DNA of 64,000 nucleotides from Streptomyces sp. NBC_01016 (GTDB taxonomy: Bacteria > Actinomycetota > Actinomycetes > Streptomycetales > Streptomycetaceae). Under the pieces are notes generated by a model. That model was not told where the DNA came from, ran no database searches, and saw nothing but the letters and a program-made list of their open reading frames with translations. This document shows, in pieces, positions 52,908 to 62,670 of the stretch. How positions within the stretch are numbered: the stretch's first letter is position 1; every line of letters starts with the position of its first letter. The stretch lies in NCBI RefSeq assembly GCF_026341035.1, contig NZ_JAPEOQ010000001.1, positions 1,860,001 to 1,924,000 of the forward strand. The letters are read 5' to 3'. The position numbers and the translations under genes are program-made.

Positions 52908-54179
52908 GTGACTTCCCCTATGGCACTTCCCGCCCCCGTCGCTCGCCTGGTGCGTGCGACGGCAGGACGGCGTGCGCTGCAACTGGCGCTGCTGTTCGGT
53001 GGGTTGTTCGCCCTCGGGATCGTGTGCGGTGGCCGGGCGCAGGCGGACGGGGTGTCCGACGCCGGTTCGCTCGGTTCGGGTCACGTGGCGGTGCGGGAGC
53101 ATGTCGCCGATTCCGTGGGGAAGTTGCGCGACGCGGGTTCCCGCGAGGCCCCGGCTCCCTCCGAGGCATCCAAGGTCGCCGAGTCCGCCAAGGCCACCGA
53201 GTCCGCCAAGGACACCGGGGCGTCCACGCACGCCAAGCCGACCGCGCCCACGCAGGGTCGGGAGGCGGCGCCCGCTACCGACCCCGCACCTGCACCTGCA
53301 CCCGCGCCGGTTCGGCCCGCCGAGTCGACCCCGAACCCGGTCGACGCGCAGCACGCACCCGGCACCGACGCACCCAACGTCGAGGCACCCGGCGCCAAGC
53401 ACGCGTCCGGCGTGCAGCACGTGTCAGACGTAAAGCGCCTGGCCCGCCCGCTGCACGACAAGCCCGCCGCTCCCGGCGACCCCGCCACCCGCACCACCAC
53501 ACCCACTCGCACCCTCACCCGAACCCCCACCGCACCCGTGCAGGCGTACCTCACCGAGCCGCTGCGTCAGCACATCGAGGCGCTCGGGGGTGACCGGGCG
53601 CGGCTGCGTTCGGCCGTCGACGCGCTGCGGTATCTGACGGCGCCGGTCGGTGCCACCGTGCGCCAGGTGACGGGGCCCGTCGAGGAGCTGGCGACGCGCG
53701 CCGTCGCGGAGCTCGTCGGCGCGGTGCCGGAGCAGCTGACGCACGGCCGGCTCGGCGGGATCATCCGCATCGTGGATCCCGCAGACGCCCGGCCCGCGCC
53801 GCCCGTCGCGACCGCGCCGCAGCAGTCGGACGCCCCGGCGGTGCACGGCGACCGGCCCGCCACGGCCGAGAGCCGGTCCCACGCAGCGGTGAGCGGCCCG
53901 CAGGCGCCCGACGTCGCGCAGTTCGGCGACGTACAGAAGGCGGATGCGGGCACGCAGGCCGCGGCGCGTCCCGCGGCGCCCGTCGTGCCGCAGCGTCCCG
54001 ACGGTGCGCCGTCGGCCGGCGCGAGCGCGGGCGACGGTGGTTCGACGCGCCACGGTGATCTGCACGCGGCGACGTTCGGCGGCCGTGCGCCCGTTCTGCT
54101 CGCGTCCGGCGCCACGGCGTCCGCGGGCACCGCGCCGGTGGTCGACCGGCTGCGCGACATTCCCGAATTCCCCGGCTAG
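52908..54179 (+). CDS. secreted or membrane-anchored Ala/Pro-rich protein
   Basis: A 423-residue protein of unknown function. A hydrophobic segment (LQLALLFGGLFALGIVCGG, about residues 24-43) acts as signal sequence, cleaved near AQADG. The rest is low-complexity, rich in Ala, Pro, Thr and Val (for example PAPAPAPVRPAESTP), with a more ordered stretch near 210-290 (LTEPLRQHIEALGGDRARLR). GTG start at 52908; ATG 52920 is an alternative. It is followed by another secreted protein, and both may be surface components of aerial hyphae or spores, which is conjecture. Confidence 0.78.
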   Translation: MTSPMALPAPVARLVRATAGRRALQLALLFGGLFALGIVCGGRAQADGVSDAGSLGSGHVAVREHVADSVGKLRDAGSREAPAPSEASKVAESAKATESAKDTGASTHAKPTAPTQGREAAPATDPAPAPAPAPVRPAESTPNPVDAQHAPGTDAPNVEAPGAKHASGVQHVSDVKRLARPLHDKPAAPGDPATRTTTPTRTLTRTPTAPVQAYLTEPLRQHIEALGGDRARLRSAVDALRYLTAPVGATVRQVTGPVEELATRAVAELVGAVPEQLTHGRLGGIIRIVDPADARPAPPVATAPQQSDAPAVHGDRPATAESRSHAAVSGPQAPDVAQFGDVQKADAGTQAAARPAAPVVPQRPDGAPSAGASAGDGGSTRHGDLHAATFGGRAPVLLASGATASAGTAPVVDRLRDIPEFPG

Positions 54180-54267
54180 GGCAGTCCCTCCCCGCCCGTG
54201 ACCTGCCGCGCGGGGGCGGAACAGGTCTGCCCAGTCGTGTAGTGAATTCGAAGGAACTGACGTACCC

Positions 54268-55482
54268 ATGAACAAGAACATCCGCCGCTCCATCGTGATA
54301 GCCGCCGGCGTCTCCGGCGCCTGGGCCCTCGGCTCCGCCGTCGCCAGCGCCGACGAGCTGCCCGCGCACTCGCTGTCCGTGCCGGACGTCGCCGGCGACA
54401 CCGTCTCCGACGTGCAGAACACGACGTCGCAGGTGACGGACAAGGTCGCCGACACGGTCGACCACACCCAGGCGACCAACAAGGCCAAGACCGCCACCCA
54501 GCACGCCAAGGCCCAGGTCCAGTCGACGGCCCAGCAGGCGAAGTCCCAGGTCCAGGCCCACCAGGTCCAGGCCCCGCAGGTCAAGGCCCCCACCACCGAC
54601 GTCGCCGGCGTCAAGGACAAGGTCGCCGGTCACGTCACCGCCGCCCAGGGCCACGTCGCCGACACCCAGAAGCACGTGGCCGACGCCCAGGAGGGTGTCG
54701 ACTACCTGTTCGGCCCGCTCGACGCCTTCGCCCCGCAGCTCCAGCAGGAGCTGACGCAGGCGGCGTCCCAGGCCCCCGCCTACGTCCAGGACAACGCCCG
54801 GAGCACCGTCCAGGGCACCGCCCAGAACGTCCGCACGAACACCGGCCCGGCCGTCGGCGAGACCGCCGACGCCGTGCTTCCGCCGGTCGCCGCCACCGCC
54901 GTGCACGGCGTGCTGCCGGTCGTCGGCCAGGCCCTCGGCGACGTGACCACCCTGGCGGGCGGCGCGGTCGGCGACGTGACGCCGTTCGCGCAGACCGTCG
55001 TCGGCGACAACGTCGCGCCCTTCGCGACCGGTGTCACCGGCCAGGTCCAGCCGCTGGCGCAGGGTGTGGCCGGCGACAACGTGGCGCCCTTCGCGCAGAG
55101 CGTCGTCGGCAACGACGTCACTCCGTTCGCGGGCGGCGTCGTGGACTCCGTGCAGCCGCTCGTGCAGACGGTCGTCGACCACGTGCAGCCGGTCGTCGGC
55201 GGCGTCGGCACCAGCGCGCACGGCCTGGCGCAGGGCGTCACCGGCGATGTCACGCCGCTCGCGCAGGGCCTGGTGGGCGACAACGTGGCCCCGTTCGTCC
55301 AGACCGTGGTCGGCGACAACGTCGCCCCGCTGGCCGGTGGCGTGACCCACGAGGTCGCCCCGTTCGCGCAGGACCTGACCGGCACCGTCACCGCCGACGC
55401 CCAGCCGCTCGCGGGCAACGCCGTCAGCGGCGTGCAGGGCGTCACCGGTTCCGTCGCGCCCAGCTACCTGCCCGGCGTCTGA
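54268..55482 (+). CDS. secreted protein with GDNVAPFAQ-type repeats
   Basis: A 404-residue exported protein. The signal peptide is MNKNIRRSIVIAAGVSGAW, with cleavage near VASADE. Residues 35-160 are a Gln/Ala/Val/Lys-rich helical segment (QVQSTAQQAKSQVQAHQVQ). From about 224 to 385 the protein is made of ~11-residue units alternating GDNVAPFAQ-like and VQPLAQGV-like forms. No Cys, and no catalytic motif. The regular alternation suggests a fibrous or beta-stacked surface structure. ATG 54268 with GAAGGAAC upstream; a terminator follows at 55588. Confidence 0.82.
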   Translation: MNKNIRRSIVIAAGVSGAWALGSAVASADELPAHSLSVPDVAGDTVSDVQNTTSQVTDKVADTVDHTQATNKAKTATQHAKAQVQSTAQQAKSQVQAHQVQAPQVKAPTTDVAGVKDKVAGHVTAAQGHVADTQKHVADAQEGVDYLFGPLDAFAPQLQQELTQAASQAPAYVQDNARSTVQGTAQNVRTNTGPAVGETADAVLPPVAATAVHGVLPVVGQALGDVTTLAGGAVGDVTPFAQTVVGDNVAPFATGVTGQVQPLAQGVAGDNVAPFAQSVVGNDVTPFAGGVVDSVQPLVQTVVDHVQPVVGGVGTSAHGLAQGVTGDVTPLAQGLVGDNVAPFVQTVVGDNVAPLAGGVTHEVAPFAQDLTGTVTADAQPLAGNAVSGVQGVTGSVAPSYLPGV

Positions 55483-55587
55483 CCGACGCGACGGTGCCCG
55501 GTCGGCCGAAATCCATCGGCCGGACCGGGTCGCTTTCCGGGCATGACGGCGGGTGGTCCGCGTGGGGACGTGACCACCCGCTGACCT

Positions 55588-55630
55588 GCGGCCTCACCGA
55601 GCGCACCCCCGCTCGGTGAGGCCGCTTTCA
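55588..55630 (+). terminator. terminator after the secreted repeat protein
   Basis: GCGGCCTCACCGAGC pairs perfectly with GCTCGGTGAGGCCGC around an eight-base loop, followed by TTTCATT. Confidence 0.88.
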
Positions 55631-55814
55631 TTCCCCGGGCCCCTCGGCAGCAGCGTAGATAGCACCACAAAAGGGGCGCTCTGTGATGGGTATCACCGCT
55701 CAGGTGTGATCTGCGATTTAGAAGCCGTCCCTGAGCGGCGATAACCTGCGAGACGGACATGCCGCGTACTCGGTCACCGTGTACGCCTCCCTAGTGACAG
55801 CAGCGACAGCACTC

Positions 55815-55837
55815 GTCACGTGTGACAGCGGAGTCAC
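55815..55837 (+). promoter_or_regulatory. GTCAC/GTGAC palindrome cluster upstream of sucC
   Basis: GTCAC-N2-GTGAC-N6-GTCAC: overlapping inverted repeats about 65 bases before the sucC start. The GTGAC-N6-GTCAC part recalls cAMP-receptor-type sites, but I cannot assign a regulator. Confidence 0.4.
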
Positions 55838-55902
55838 GTTGCCCCTCGCGGCACGCCCACGCAGATAACGAACCGCGAGATCACTGATAGGGACGGACGC
55901 GC

Positions 55903-57081
55903 GTGGACCTGTTCGAGTACCAGGCGAGGGACCTCTTCGCCAAGCACGGTGTACCGGTGCTGGCCGGTGAAGTCATCGACACGCCTGAGGCGGCCCGCGA
56001 GGCGACCGAGCGTCTTGGCGGCAAGTCCGTCGTCAAGGCGCAGGTGAAGGTCGGCGGCCGCGGCAAGGCCGGCGGCGTGAAGCTGGCTGCCACCCCCGAC
56101 GAGGCCGTGCAGCACGCGACCAACATCCTCGGCATGGACATCAAGGGCCACACGGTCCACAAGGTGATGATGGCCGAGACGGCTCCGGAGATCGTGGAGG
56201 AGTACTACGTCTCCTTCCTCCTGGACCGCACCAACCGCACCTTCCTCTCCATCGCCTCCGTCGAGGGCGGCATGGAGATCGAGGAGGTGGCGGCCAACCG
56301 CCCGGAGGCCGTCGCCAAGACGCCGATCGACGCCAATGAGGGTGTGACCCCCGAGGTCGCCCGCAAGATCGTCACGGACGCCAAGTTCCCGGCCGAGGTC
56401 GCCGACCAGGTCGCCGAGATCCTCCAGACGCTGTGGAAGACCTTCATCGACGAGGACGCGCTCCTCGTCGAGGTCAACCCGCTCGCGAAGGTCGCCTCCG
56501 GCAAGGTCATCGCCCTCGACGGCAAGGTGTCCCTGGACGAGAACGCCGGCTTCCGGCACCCCGACCACGAGGCCCTTCAGGACAAGGACGCGGCCGACCC
56601 GCTCGAGGCCGCTGCCAAGGAGAAGGACCTCAACTACGTCAAGCTTGACGGCGAGGTCGGCATCATCGGTAACGGTGCCGGTCTGGTCATGTCGACGCTG
56701 GACGTCGTCGCGTACGCCGGTGAGAACCACGGCGGCGTGAAGCCGGCCAACTTCCTCGACATCGGTGGCGGCGCCTCCGCCCAGGTGATGGCGAACGGCC
56801 TGGAGATCATCCTCGGCGACTCCGACGTCAAGTCGGTCTTCGTCAACGTCTTCGGCGGCATCACCGCCTGCGACGAGGTCGCCAACGGCATCGTCCAGGC
56901 GCTCGCGCTCCTCGAGGAGAAGGGCGAGAAGGTCGAGAAGCCCCTCGTCGTCCGCCTCGACGGCAACAACGCCGAGCTGGGTCGCAAGATCCTCTCCGAC
57001 GCCAACCACCCGCTGGTGCAGCGCGTGGACACCATGGACGGCGCGGCCGACAAGGCCGCCGAGCTCGCGGCCGCGAAGTAA
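55903..57081 (+). CDS. sucC: succinate-CoA ligase (ADP-forming) beta subunit
   Basis: The TCA-cycle enzyme subunit binding nucleotide and part of the CoA site. It is 392 residues long with an ATP-grasp domain ([34 protein letters not shown]) and a C-terminal ligase domain ([27 protein letters not shown]). With SucD it makes succinyl-CoA or ATP from succinate, adjoining the succinate-semialdehyde route elsewhere in the window. The GTG at 55903 follows AGGGACGG. Twenty bases separate it from sucD. Confidence 0.98.
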   Translation: MDLFEYQARDLFAKHGVPVLAGEVIDTPEAAREATERLGGKSVVKAQVKVGGRGKAGGVKLAATPDEAVQHATNILGMDIKGHTVHKVMMAETAPEIVEEYYVSFLLDRTNRTFLSIASVEGGMEIEEVAANRPEAVAKTPIDANEGVTPEVARKIVTDAKFPAEVADQVAEILQTLWKTFIDEDALLVEVNPLAKVASGKVIALDGKVSLDENAGFRHPDHEALQDKDAADPLEAAAKEKDLNYVKLDGEVGIIGNGAGLVMSTLDVVAYAGENHGGVKPANFLDIGGGASAQVMANGLEIILGDSDVKSVFVNVFGGITACDEVANGIVQALALLEEKGEKVEKPLVVRLDGNNAELGRKILSDANHPLVQRVDTMDGAADKAAELAAAK

Positions 57082-57101
57082 GGACGAGGGACTAAACAGC
57101 C

Positions 57102-57983
57102 ATGGCTATCTTCCTCAACAAGGACAGCAAGGTCATCGTCCAGGGCATGACCGGTGCCACGGGCATGAAGCACACCAAGCTCATGCTGGCCGACGGCACG
57201 AACATCGTCGGTGGCGTCAACCCGCGCAAGGCGGGCACGTCCGTCGACATCGACGGCAATGACATCCCGGTCTTCGGCTCCGTCGCCGAGGCGATCGAGA
57301 AGACGGGCGCCAACGTGTCCGTGCTCTTCGTCCCGCCGGCCTTCTCCAAGGCCGCCGTGGTCGAGGCGATCGACGCCGAGATCCCGCTCGCCGTGGTCAT
57401 CACCGAGGGCATCGCCGTCCACGACTCCGCCGCGTTCTACGCGTACGCGAAGTCGAAGGGCGACAAGACCCGCATCATCGGCCCGAACTGCCCCGGCCTC
57501 ATCACGCCGGGCCAGTCGAACGCCGGCATCATCCCGGGCGACATCACGAAGCCGGGCCGCATCGGCCTGGTCTCGAAGTCCGGCACGCTGACGTACCAGA
57601 TGATGTACGAGCTCCGTGACATCGGCTTCTCGTCCGCCGTCGGCATCGGTGGCGACCCGGTCATCGGCACGACGCACATCGACGCGCTCGCCGCGTTCGA
57701 GGCCGACCCCGAGACCGACCTGATCGTCATGATCGGTGAGATCGGCGGCGACGCCGAGGAGCGCGCGGCCGACTACATCAAGGCCAACGTGACGAAGCCG
57801 GTCGTCGGCTACGTCGCGGGCTTCACGGCGCCCGAGGGCAAGACCATGGGCCACGCCGGCGCCATCGTCTCCGGCTCCTCCGGCACCGCGCAGGCGAAGA
57901 AGGAGGCCCTCGAGGCCGCCGGCGTCAAGGTCGGCAAGACGCCGACCGAGACGGCGAAGCTGGCGCGCGAGATCCTCAGCTAA
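57102..57983 (+). CDS. sucD: succinate-CoA ligase alpha subunit
   Basis: A 293-residue subunit carrying the CoA-binding Rossmann domain ([16 protein letters not shown]) and the phosphorylated active-site His251 in [12 protein letters not shown]. It pairs with SucC in a tetramer of the TCA cycle. ATG 57102 with AAGGACGAGG upstream. A strong terminator follows, closing the two-gene operon. Confidence 0.98.
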   Translation: MAIFLNKDSKVIVQGMTGATGMKHTKLMLADGTNIVGGVNPRKAGTSVDIDGNDIPVFGSVAEAIEKTGANVSVLFVPPAFSKAAVVEAIDAEIPLAVVITEGIAVHDSAAFYAYAKSKGDKTRIIGPNCPGLITPGQSNAGIIPGDITKPGRIGLVSKSGTLTYQMMYELRDIGFSSAVGIGGDPVIGTTHIDALAAFEADPETDLIVMIGEIGGDAEERAADYIKANVTKPVVGYVAGFTAPEGKTMGHAGAIVSGSSGTAQAKKEALEAAGVKVGKTPTETAKLAREILS

Positions 57984-58017
57984 GAGGTTCTCTGCCAGGA
58001 GCTTCTCCTACGCAGCT

Positions 58018-58053
58018 CAGTGGGCCCGCACCGGTGACGGTGCGGGCCCACTG
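58018..58053. terminator. terminator after sucCD
   Basis: CAGTGGGCCCGCACCG and its exact complement form a 16-bp stem with a GTGA loop between convergent genes. Confidence 0.92.
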
Positions 58054-58070
58054 GCGTTGCGCCGTGCGCG

Positions 58071-59249
58071 CTATTCGGTGCTCGGCTCGAGCCGCTCGGG
58101 CCCTCCGCCCAGCTTCTCCCGCAGCTCCTTGCGCAGCTCCAGGTCCGCCTGCGTCAGCGGTTCGGGACCGGTCAGCGGCGGTACGCCGGCGATCGGCGAG
58201 CCCGGCGCCGGTACCGGCTCGTAGTGCGTGGGCGCCATCCGCACGGTCAGCGCCGTCGCGCCGATGATGAAGACCGTGAACGCGACGGCCGCCCGCGTCA
58301 GGAGCCGGGTGCGCCGCTCGCCGCCGCTGCGCACCACCGTGGACACGGGCGCGTCCAGCTTCTCCGAGCCCGCCAGCTCCGAGAGCCGCAGGTGCAGCTG
58401 CTCGGGGACCGCGAGGTCGGGCAGCCGCTGGGCGACCGCCTCACGGGCGTGCAGGATGCGGTTCGCGGCGGCCGGCGTGCTGGCCTCCGTCTCCGCCGCG
58501 GTCTCCGGCAGATCCAGGCCCACCCCGTCGTACAGCAGCAGTGTGCGCCGGTAGACGGGCGGCAGGTCGAGGAGCGCGCCGAGCAGCTCGCGGTCCTCGG
58601 GGGTGGCGGGCGGCGCCTCCGGCTGGCGCTTGCCGGGGCGCAGGCCGTGCCACGGCGACATCGCGTACTCGTACGCCGCCGCGCGCACCCAGCCCGCCGG
58701 GTCCGGGTCGACCGCCACCTCGGGCCAGTTCTGCCAGGCCTGCTGGAAGGCGCGCTCGACGGCCTCGCGGGCGAGGATCCTGCGGCCGGTGAGCAGATAG
58801 GTCTGCCGGACGAGGAACGGTGCGGCGTGCGTGTAGAGCGCGTCGAAGGCCTCGGCGGCGGTACGCGCGCGGGATGCCGCCGCGACGGGCTCCGGCGCGG
58901 GCTCGTGCTCCGCCACGGCCGTGGCGGTGGTTCCGGCCGTCGGCGGCGCGGGTTCTTGTTCTTGTATCGCGGCGGCCTTCGAGCCCGGCCTCGCTGTCGT
59001 CGGTGCCGCAGCCGTCGGTGCCGCTGTCGTCGGGGACGGCTCCTCCGCGGGGGTCAGCTCCGCCAGGAGGCGTGCGTACGCCTCCCGCTTCTGACCCTTT
59101 GGAGTGGTGCGGCCGGCTTCCCAGCGACGGACGGTTTCGCGCGTCACGCCGACCCGCTCGGCGACCTGGTCCCGGGACAGCGAGCCGGCCTCGCGGAGCA
59201 AACGGCGCTCCTTGGGCGGCGGCAGTGGGGTGGCAGCGCCCTGCGTCAT
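58071..59249 (-). CDS. HTH and sigma-factor-like membrane protein
   Basis: A 392-residue protein of unusual architecture. The XRE/Cro-type helix-turn-helix lies at about 20-65 (LSRDQVAERVGVTRETVRRW), then an Ala/Pro/Thr linker. A segment resembling ECF sigma regions 2 and 4 (AEAFDALYTHAAPFLVRQTY, then LLDLPPVYRRTLLLYDGVGL) covers about 150-290. A single membrane helix (AAVAFTVFIIGATALTV, near 335) and an extracytoplasmic tail follow. The ATG at 59249 (MTQGAATPL) is chosen over an upstream in-frame start. It could be a membrane-tethered regulator; whether the sigma-like part binds RNA polymerase is unknown. Confidence 0.82.
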   Translation of the reverse strand: MTQGAATPLPPPKERRLLREAGSLSRDQVAERVGVTRETVRRWEAGRTTPKGQKREAYARLLAELTPAEEPSPTTAAPTAAAPTTARPGSKAAAIQEQEPAPPTAGTTATAVAEHEPAPEPVAAASRARTAAEAFDALYTHAAPFLVRQTYLLTGRRILAREAVERAFQQAWQNWPEVAVDPDPAGWVRAAAYEYAMSPWHGLRPGKRQPEAPPATPEDRELLGALLDLPPVYRRTLLLYDGVGLDLPETAAETEASTPAAANRILHAREAVAQRLPDLAVPEQLHLRLSELAGSEKLDAPVSTVVRSGGERRTRLLTRAAVAFTVFIIGATALTVRMAPTHYEPVPAPGSPIAGVPPLTGPEPLTQADLELRKELREKLGGGPERLEPSTE

Positions 59250-59362
59250 CGTGAACTCCACACACCCTTTCGTGCGAAAAAGAACATAAACGTATCTTGT
59301 GCGACACATCCGGGCTTCGCCTGTTGCGCGAGGTAAAGGCGTGTCGTTGGGAGCATGGTCCT

Positions 59363-60766
59363 GTGACCCAAATGACCGGCCTTGGACTGTCGTTGCCCCT
59401 GCTCCTGACCCGGCTGCGGGAACGGGCCCCGGGCCCCGTCGGGGGTGCGCTGCGCGGGGCCCTCGCCGCGGGGCTCGGGCTCGGGTCGTGCGCCGTGCTC
59501 GTGATGGTGCTGTGGATCAGCTCGCCGTTCCCCGACAGCGGGCCCAGCGGCGCGCTGCACACCGCCGCCGCCCTGTGGCTCCTCGCGCACGGCGCCGAAG
59601 TGATCAGAACGGACACCCTCTCCGGGGTGCCCGCCCCGCTGGGAGTCAGCCCACTGCTGCTGCTCGCGGTGCCGGCGTGGCTGCTGCACCGGGCGGCACG
59701 GGACGCGGCGGAGGAGTCCGAGTCCGTGGTGGGCGTCTGGGCCGGTGTGGCGATCGGCTATCTGTCGGTGGCGGCCGCGGCGACCTACTACTGCGCGGGC
59801 GGTGAGCTGCGCCCCTCGTGGGTGAGCTGCGTGGCGCATCTGGTCGTGCTCGCGGTGGCCGCGTCGGGATTCGGGGTGTGGACGGCGCACGGGCGGCCGT
59901 ACGGCCCGCTGCCGGGACCGCTGGCGGGGCTGCTCCCGGAGGGGTTCGTACGGGAGGTGGTGCCGGTCGCCGTGCGGGCGGCGCTGGCCGGGGTGCTCGC
60001 GCTGGTCGCGGGCGGGGCGCTGCTGGTGGCCGGGATGCTCGTGTGGCACGGGGAAGCGGTGCGGGAGTCGTTCCTGCAGCTCACGGGGGCCTGGTCGGGG
60101 CGGCTCGCGGTGCTGCTGCTCTGTGCGGGGCTCGTGCCGAACGCCGCGATCTGGGGGGCGGCGTACGCGCTCGGTCCCGGGGTCGTCCTCGGGGTCGGGC
60201 ACACCGTGGGGCCGCTGGGGAGTTCCGGGGCCGCGATGCTGCCCGCGTTCCCGCTGCTCGTGGCGGTGCCGAAGGCCGGGGACGGGTCGCCGCTCACGTG
60301 GGCCGTGGGGGCGGTGCCCGTGGTGGCGGGAGTGGTCGTGGCGGGGTTCGTCGTGGCGGCGGGAGCGGGGTGGACGTGGCGGCGGACCGCGGGCGGCGTG
60401 GCCGTGGCCGGGGCGCTGTGCGGGGTGGCGATGGGGTGCTTGGCGGGGGCCGCCGGTGGGACCCTCGGCCGGTCGGCACTCGCGGAGTTCGGACCGGTGG
60501 GGTGGGTGACCGGGGCGGTGGCCGCGGGGTGGGTGTGCGCGGTGGGTGTGCCGGTGGGGTCGGCGGTGTGGTGGTGGCGGGAGCGGGGGAACCGGGTCCC
60601 CGAGGCCGACGCCGAGCCGGAGCAGTCGCCGCAGGTGTCGCAGGCGCAGGCGCCGGAGAAGGTGACGGTGCCGGAGTCGGAGACGGAGCGGGCGAAGGAC
60701 GACTCCTTCGCCCTCTACGACTTCTTCGACGAGGACCCGCGCCCCTCAAGCCCCTCCGGCGACTGA
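59363..60766 (+). CDS. DUF6350-family multi-pass membrane protein
   Basis: A 467-residue protein with about ten hydrophobic helices (for example [37 protein letters not shown]) and an acidic C-terminal tail ([16 protein letters not shown]). It fits the DUF6350 family conserved near purN/purH in actinobacteria; function unknown. The GTG at 59363 follows GGGAG; ATG 59372 is an alternative. The last residues SSPSGD and the stop resemble the SPAGD end created by dispersed repeats, and repeat copy F follows directly. Confidence 0.82.
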   Translation: MTQMTGLGLSLPLLLTRLRERAPGPVGGALRGALAAGLGLGSCAVLVMVLWISSPFPDSGPSGALHTAAALWLLAHGAEVIRTDTLSGVPAPLGVSPLLLLAVPAWLLHRAARDAAEESESVVGVWAGVAIGYLSVAAAATYYCAGGELRPSWVSCVAHLVVLAVAASGFGVWTAHGRPYGPLPGPLAGLLPEGFVREVVPVAVRAALAGVLALVAGGALLVAGMLVWHGEAVRESFLQLTGAWSGRLAVLLLCAGLVPNAAIWGAAYALGPGVVLGVGHTVGPLGSSGAAMLPAFPLLVAVPKAGDGSPLTWAVGAVPVVAGVVVAGFVVAAGAGWTWRRTAGGVAVAGALCGVAMGCLAGAAGGTLGRSALAEFGPVGWVTGAVAAGWVCAVGVPVGSAVWWWRERGNRVPEADAEPEQSPQVSQAQAPEKVTVPESETERAKDDSFALYDFFDEDPRPSSPSGD

Positions 60767-60769
60767 CTC

Positions 60770-60888
60770 TTCAAGCCCGCTTTTCGAACGAGAGCCCGCG
60801 GGGTCCCGGGGCAGCGGTGCCCATGTCCAGCCCCGCCGGCGTTTGAGGCGCGGGGTCCGGGGCGGAGCCCCGAGACCGCAACCCCGGC
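60770..60888. repeat. dispersed GC palindromic repeat, copy F (double unit)
   Basis: CGAACGAGAGCCCGCGGGGT matches copy D, and GGCGTTTGAGGCGCGGGGT plus GGGGCGGAGCCCC match copies A/B. Two units lie head to tail between convergent genes. Confidence 0.8.
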
Positions 60889-61689
60889 TCAGCGCTCGCC
60901 GAGCAACGGCCGCAGTTCCTTCGGCAGAAGGTCCTCGCAGGACTTCTTCGCCGCGTTGGTCAACGCATCCGTACGGCACTCGTAGTAGTCGCTGTAGACC
61001 ATCTTCGCCGTGAACAACGACGCCACCATCGCGAGCGCGAGCGCCCCCGTGACCAGGCCGCTGATCGCCGCCGTCGTCTGCGGACGCGTGGTCTCGGAGC
61101 CCGCGGGGCGGGGCGTCGCGGCGACCGGGGTGTCCGGATCCGCAGGGCGGGGCGACTTCATGCGCAGCGCGCTGACGCCCCAGTACAGGGCGAGCACGCC
61201 GAGCAGCAGGGCCACGTACGGCCAGCTGAACAGGGCGAAGAAGAAGCCCCACATGCCGGAGAGTAGCGCGTAGCGCGCGCGGCGCTGGACCGGGTCCGTC
61301 GGGTCCCAGCGCATGCCGCCGGGGCCGGGGCCCTGCCCGCCGTTCTGCCCCTCGGGCCCACCGTTCCCGCCGTTGCCCGGACGGTCGCCGAAGCGGCCGC
61401 CCTGGGCGCGGCCCGGCTGACGGTCGCTCCACTGGCCGCCCCAGGGCGCGTTCCCCCCGTCCTGTCCGGAACCGGAACCGGATCCCGAGTCGGAGTCCGA
61501 GCCCTCCGGGTGGCGCGGCTGCCACGGCCGGTCGGGCGCGTCATCGGCCGGCGGCGCGAACGGATTGCTGTCCCGGGTGTCGTCCGACTCCTTGGACGAC
61601 TCCTTGGGCGGCGACGGCGGCGTGGGTCGGCCTTCGCGCGGCAGGACGGCGCCGTTGGGCAGCGTGAGGCGAAGGCTTCGGTCCGGCAT
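60889..61689 (-). CDS. membrane protein with disordered Gly/Ser/Asp-rich N-terminus
   Basis: A 266-residue protein. The first ~150 residues are Pro/Asp/Gly/Ser-rich ([15 protein letters not shown]). Two to three helices follow ([39 protein letters not shown]) and a short cysteine-containing tail ([20 protein letters not shown]). The layout is like DUF4190-type membrane proteins. The ATG at 61689 ([13 protein letters not shown]) is chosen, with GGGGAAG upstream; longer in-frame starts are less likely. Function unknown. Confidence 0.78.
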   Translation of the reverse strand: MPDRSLRLTLPNGAVLPREGRPTPPSPPKESSKESDDTRDSNPFAPPADDAPDRPWQPRHPEGSDSDSGSGSGSGQDGGNAPWGGQWSDRQPGRAQGGRFGDRPGNGGNGGPEGQNGGQGPGPGGMRWDPTDPVQRRARYALLSGMWGFFFALFSWPYVALLLGVLALYWGVSALRMKSPRPADPDTPVAATPRPAGSETTRPQTTAAISGLVTGALALAMVASLFTAKMVYSDYYECRTDALTNAAKKSCEDLLPKELRPLLGER

Positions 61690-62049
61690 CAGATGTGCGT
61701 CTTCCCCTAGGTCGTCGGTCACGGGGCCGCTGGAGCGGCTTGGCGTGGCGTTCTTCACGTCAACGTCCGATGGCCGCTCAGCGTTCCGTTCCGCCGACGC
61801 TACCTGTAGGCCCGCCCGTCTCCCACCGCCACCCTTCCAAAGAGTTGCTGCGCAACGCACCTCCTGATCCCCCGTCCCGTGGGGGCCGTCGGCCGTGCCG
61901 GTATCGTTGCTGCCGGTCGGCCGCTTCGTAGGGTTCCCCGATCGGGGAAGGCGAAGCGTTCATGCGAACGCACAAAGACGCGGTCGCACGAGCACGAGCA
62001 CAAGCACGAGCCGACCGCGCAACGTAGCTCCCCTAGAAAGGGCCCCGTC
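61690..62049. other. 360-base divergent region upstream of purN
   Basis: Holds the promoters for the membrane protein and purN. A 21-codon ATG frame at 61962-62027 (MRTHKDAVARARAQ...) overlaps a CACGAG hexamer run and could be an upstream reading frame; it is not supported beyond that. Confidence 0.5.
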
Positions 62050-62670
62050 GTGGCCAAGGCCAAGCGCCTCGTCGTGCTGGTCTCCGGATCAGGAACGAAT
62101 CTGCAGGCACTCCTCGACGCGATCGCGGCGCAGGGGACCGATGCGTACGGCGCCGAGATCGTGGCCGTCGGCGCCGACCGTGAGGGCATCGCGGGCCTGG
62201 AGCGCGCCGAGCGCGCGGGCCTGCCCACGTTCGTGTGCCGCGTGAAGGACCACGCCACCCGCGAGGAGTGGGACCGCGCGCTGGCCGAGGCCACCGCCGC
62301 GTACGAGCCGGACCTGGTGGTCTCCGCGGGGTTCATGAAGATCGTGGGCAAGGAGTTCCTGGCCCACTTCGGCGGGCGGTTCGTGAACACGCACCCGGCC
62401 CTGCTGCCCAGTTTTCCCGGTGCGCACGGTGTGCGGGACGCGCTCGCGTACGGCGCCAAGGTCACCGGATGCACCGTCCACTTCGTCGACGACGGCGTCG
62501 ACACCGGCCCGATCATCGCCCAGGGCGTGGTCGAGATCCGGAACGAGGACGACGAAAGCGCTCTGCACGAGCGCATCAAGGAAGTCGAGCGCACGCTGCT
62601 CGTCGATGTCGTGGGGCGGCTCGCCCGTAACGGCTTCAGCATTGAGGGACGAAAGGTAGTCACCCCGTGA
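62050..62670 (+). CDS. purN: phosphoribosylglycinamide formyltransferase
   Basis: Third step of purine synthesis: formyl transfer from 10-formyl-THF to GAR. It is 206 residues long, with N-terminal [14 protein letters not shown], the catalytic [15 protein letters not shown] segment (Asn-His) and Asp in [13 protein letters not shown]. The GTG at 62050 ([10 protein letters not shown]) has AAAGGG upstream. Its stop overlaps the purH start by four bases (GTGA), indicating translational coupling. Confidence 0.97.
   Translation: MAKAKRLVVLVSGSGTNLQALLDAIAAQGTDAYGAEIVAVGADREGIAGLERAERAGLPTFVCRVKDHATREEWDRALAEATAAYEPDLVVSAGFMKIVGKEFLAHFGGRFVNTHPALLPSFPGAHGVRDALAYGAKVTGCTVHFVDDGVDTGPIIAQGVVEIRNEDDESALHERIKEVERTLLVDVVGRLARNGFSIEGRKVVTP

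Larger units (their letters stand above)
55483..55902. other. 420-base region between secreted-protein gene and sucC
   Basis: Holds a terminator (55588-55630), several short palindromes including GTGAT-N4-ATCAC at 55683-55696 and the GTCAC/GTGAC cluster at 55815-55837, and the sucC promoter. A minus-strand open frame here has no support as a gene. Confidence 0.6.

Noticed and set aside
55464..55760. 98-codon minus-strand frame upstream of sucC
   Set aside because: It crosses a strong terminator and palindromes, has no domain and low-complexity composition.
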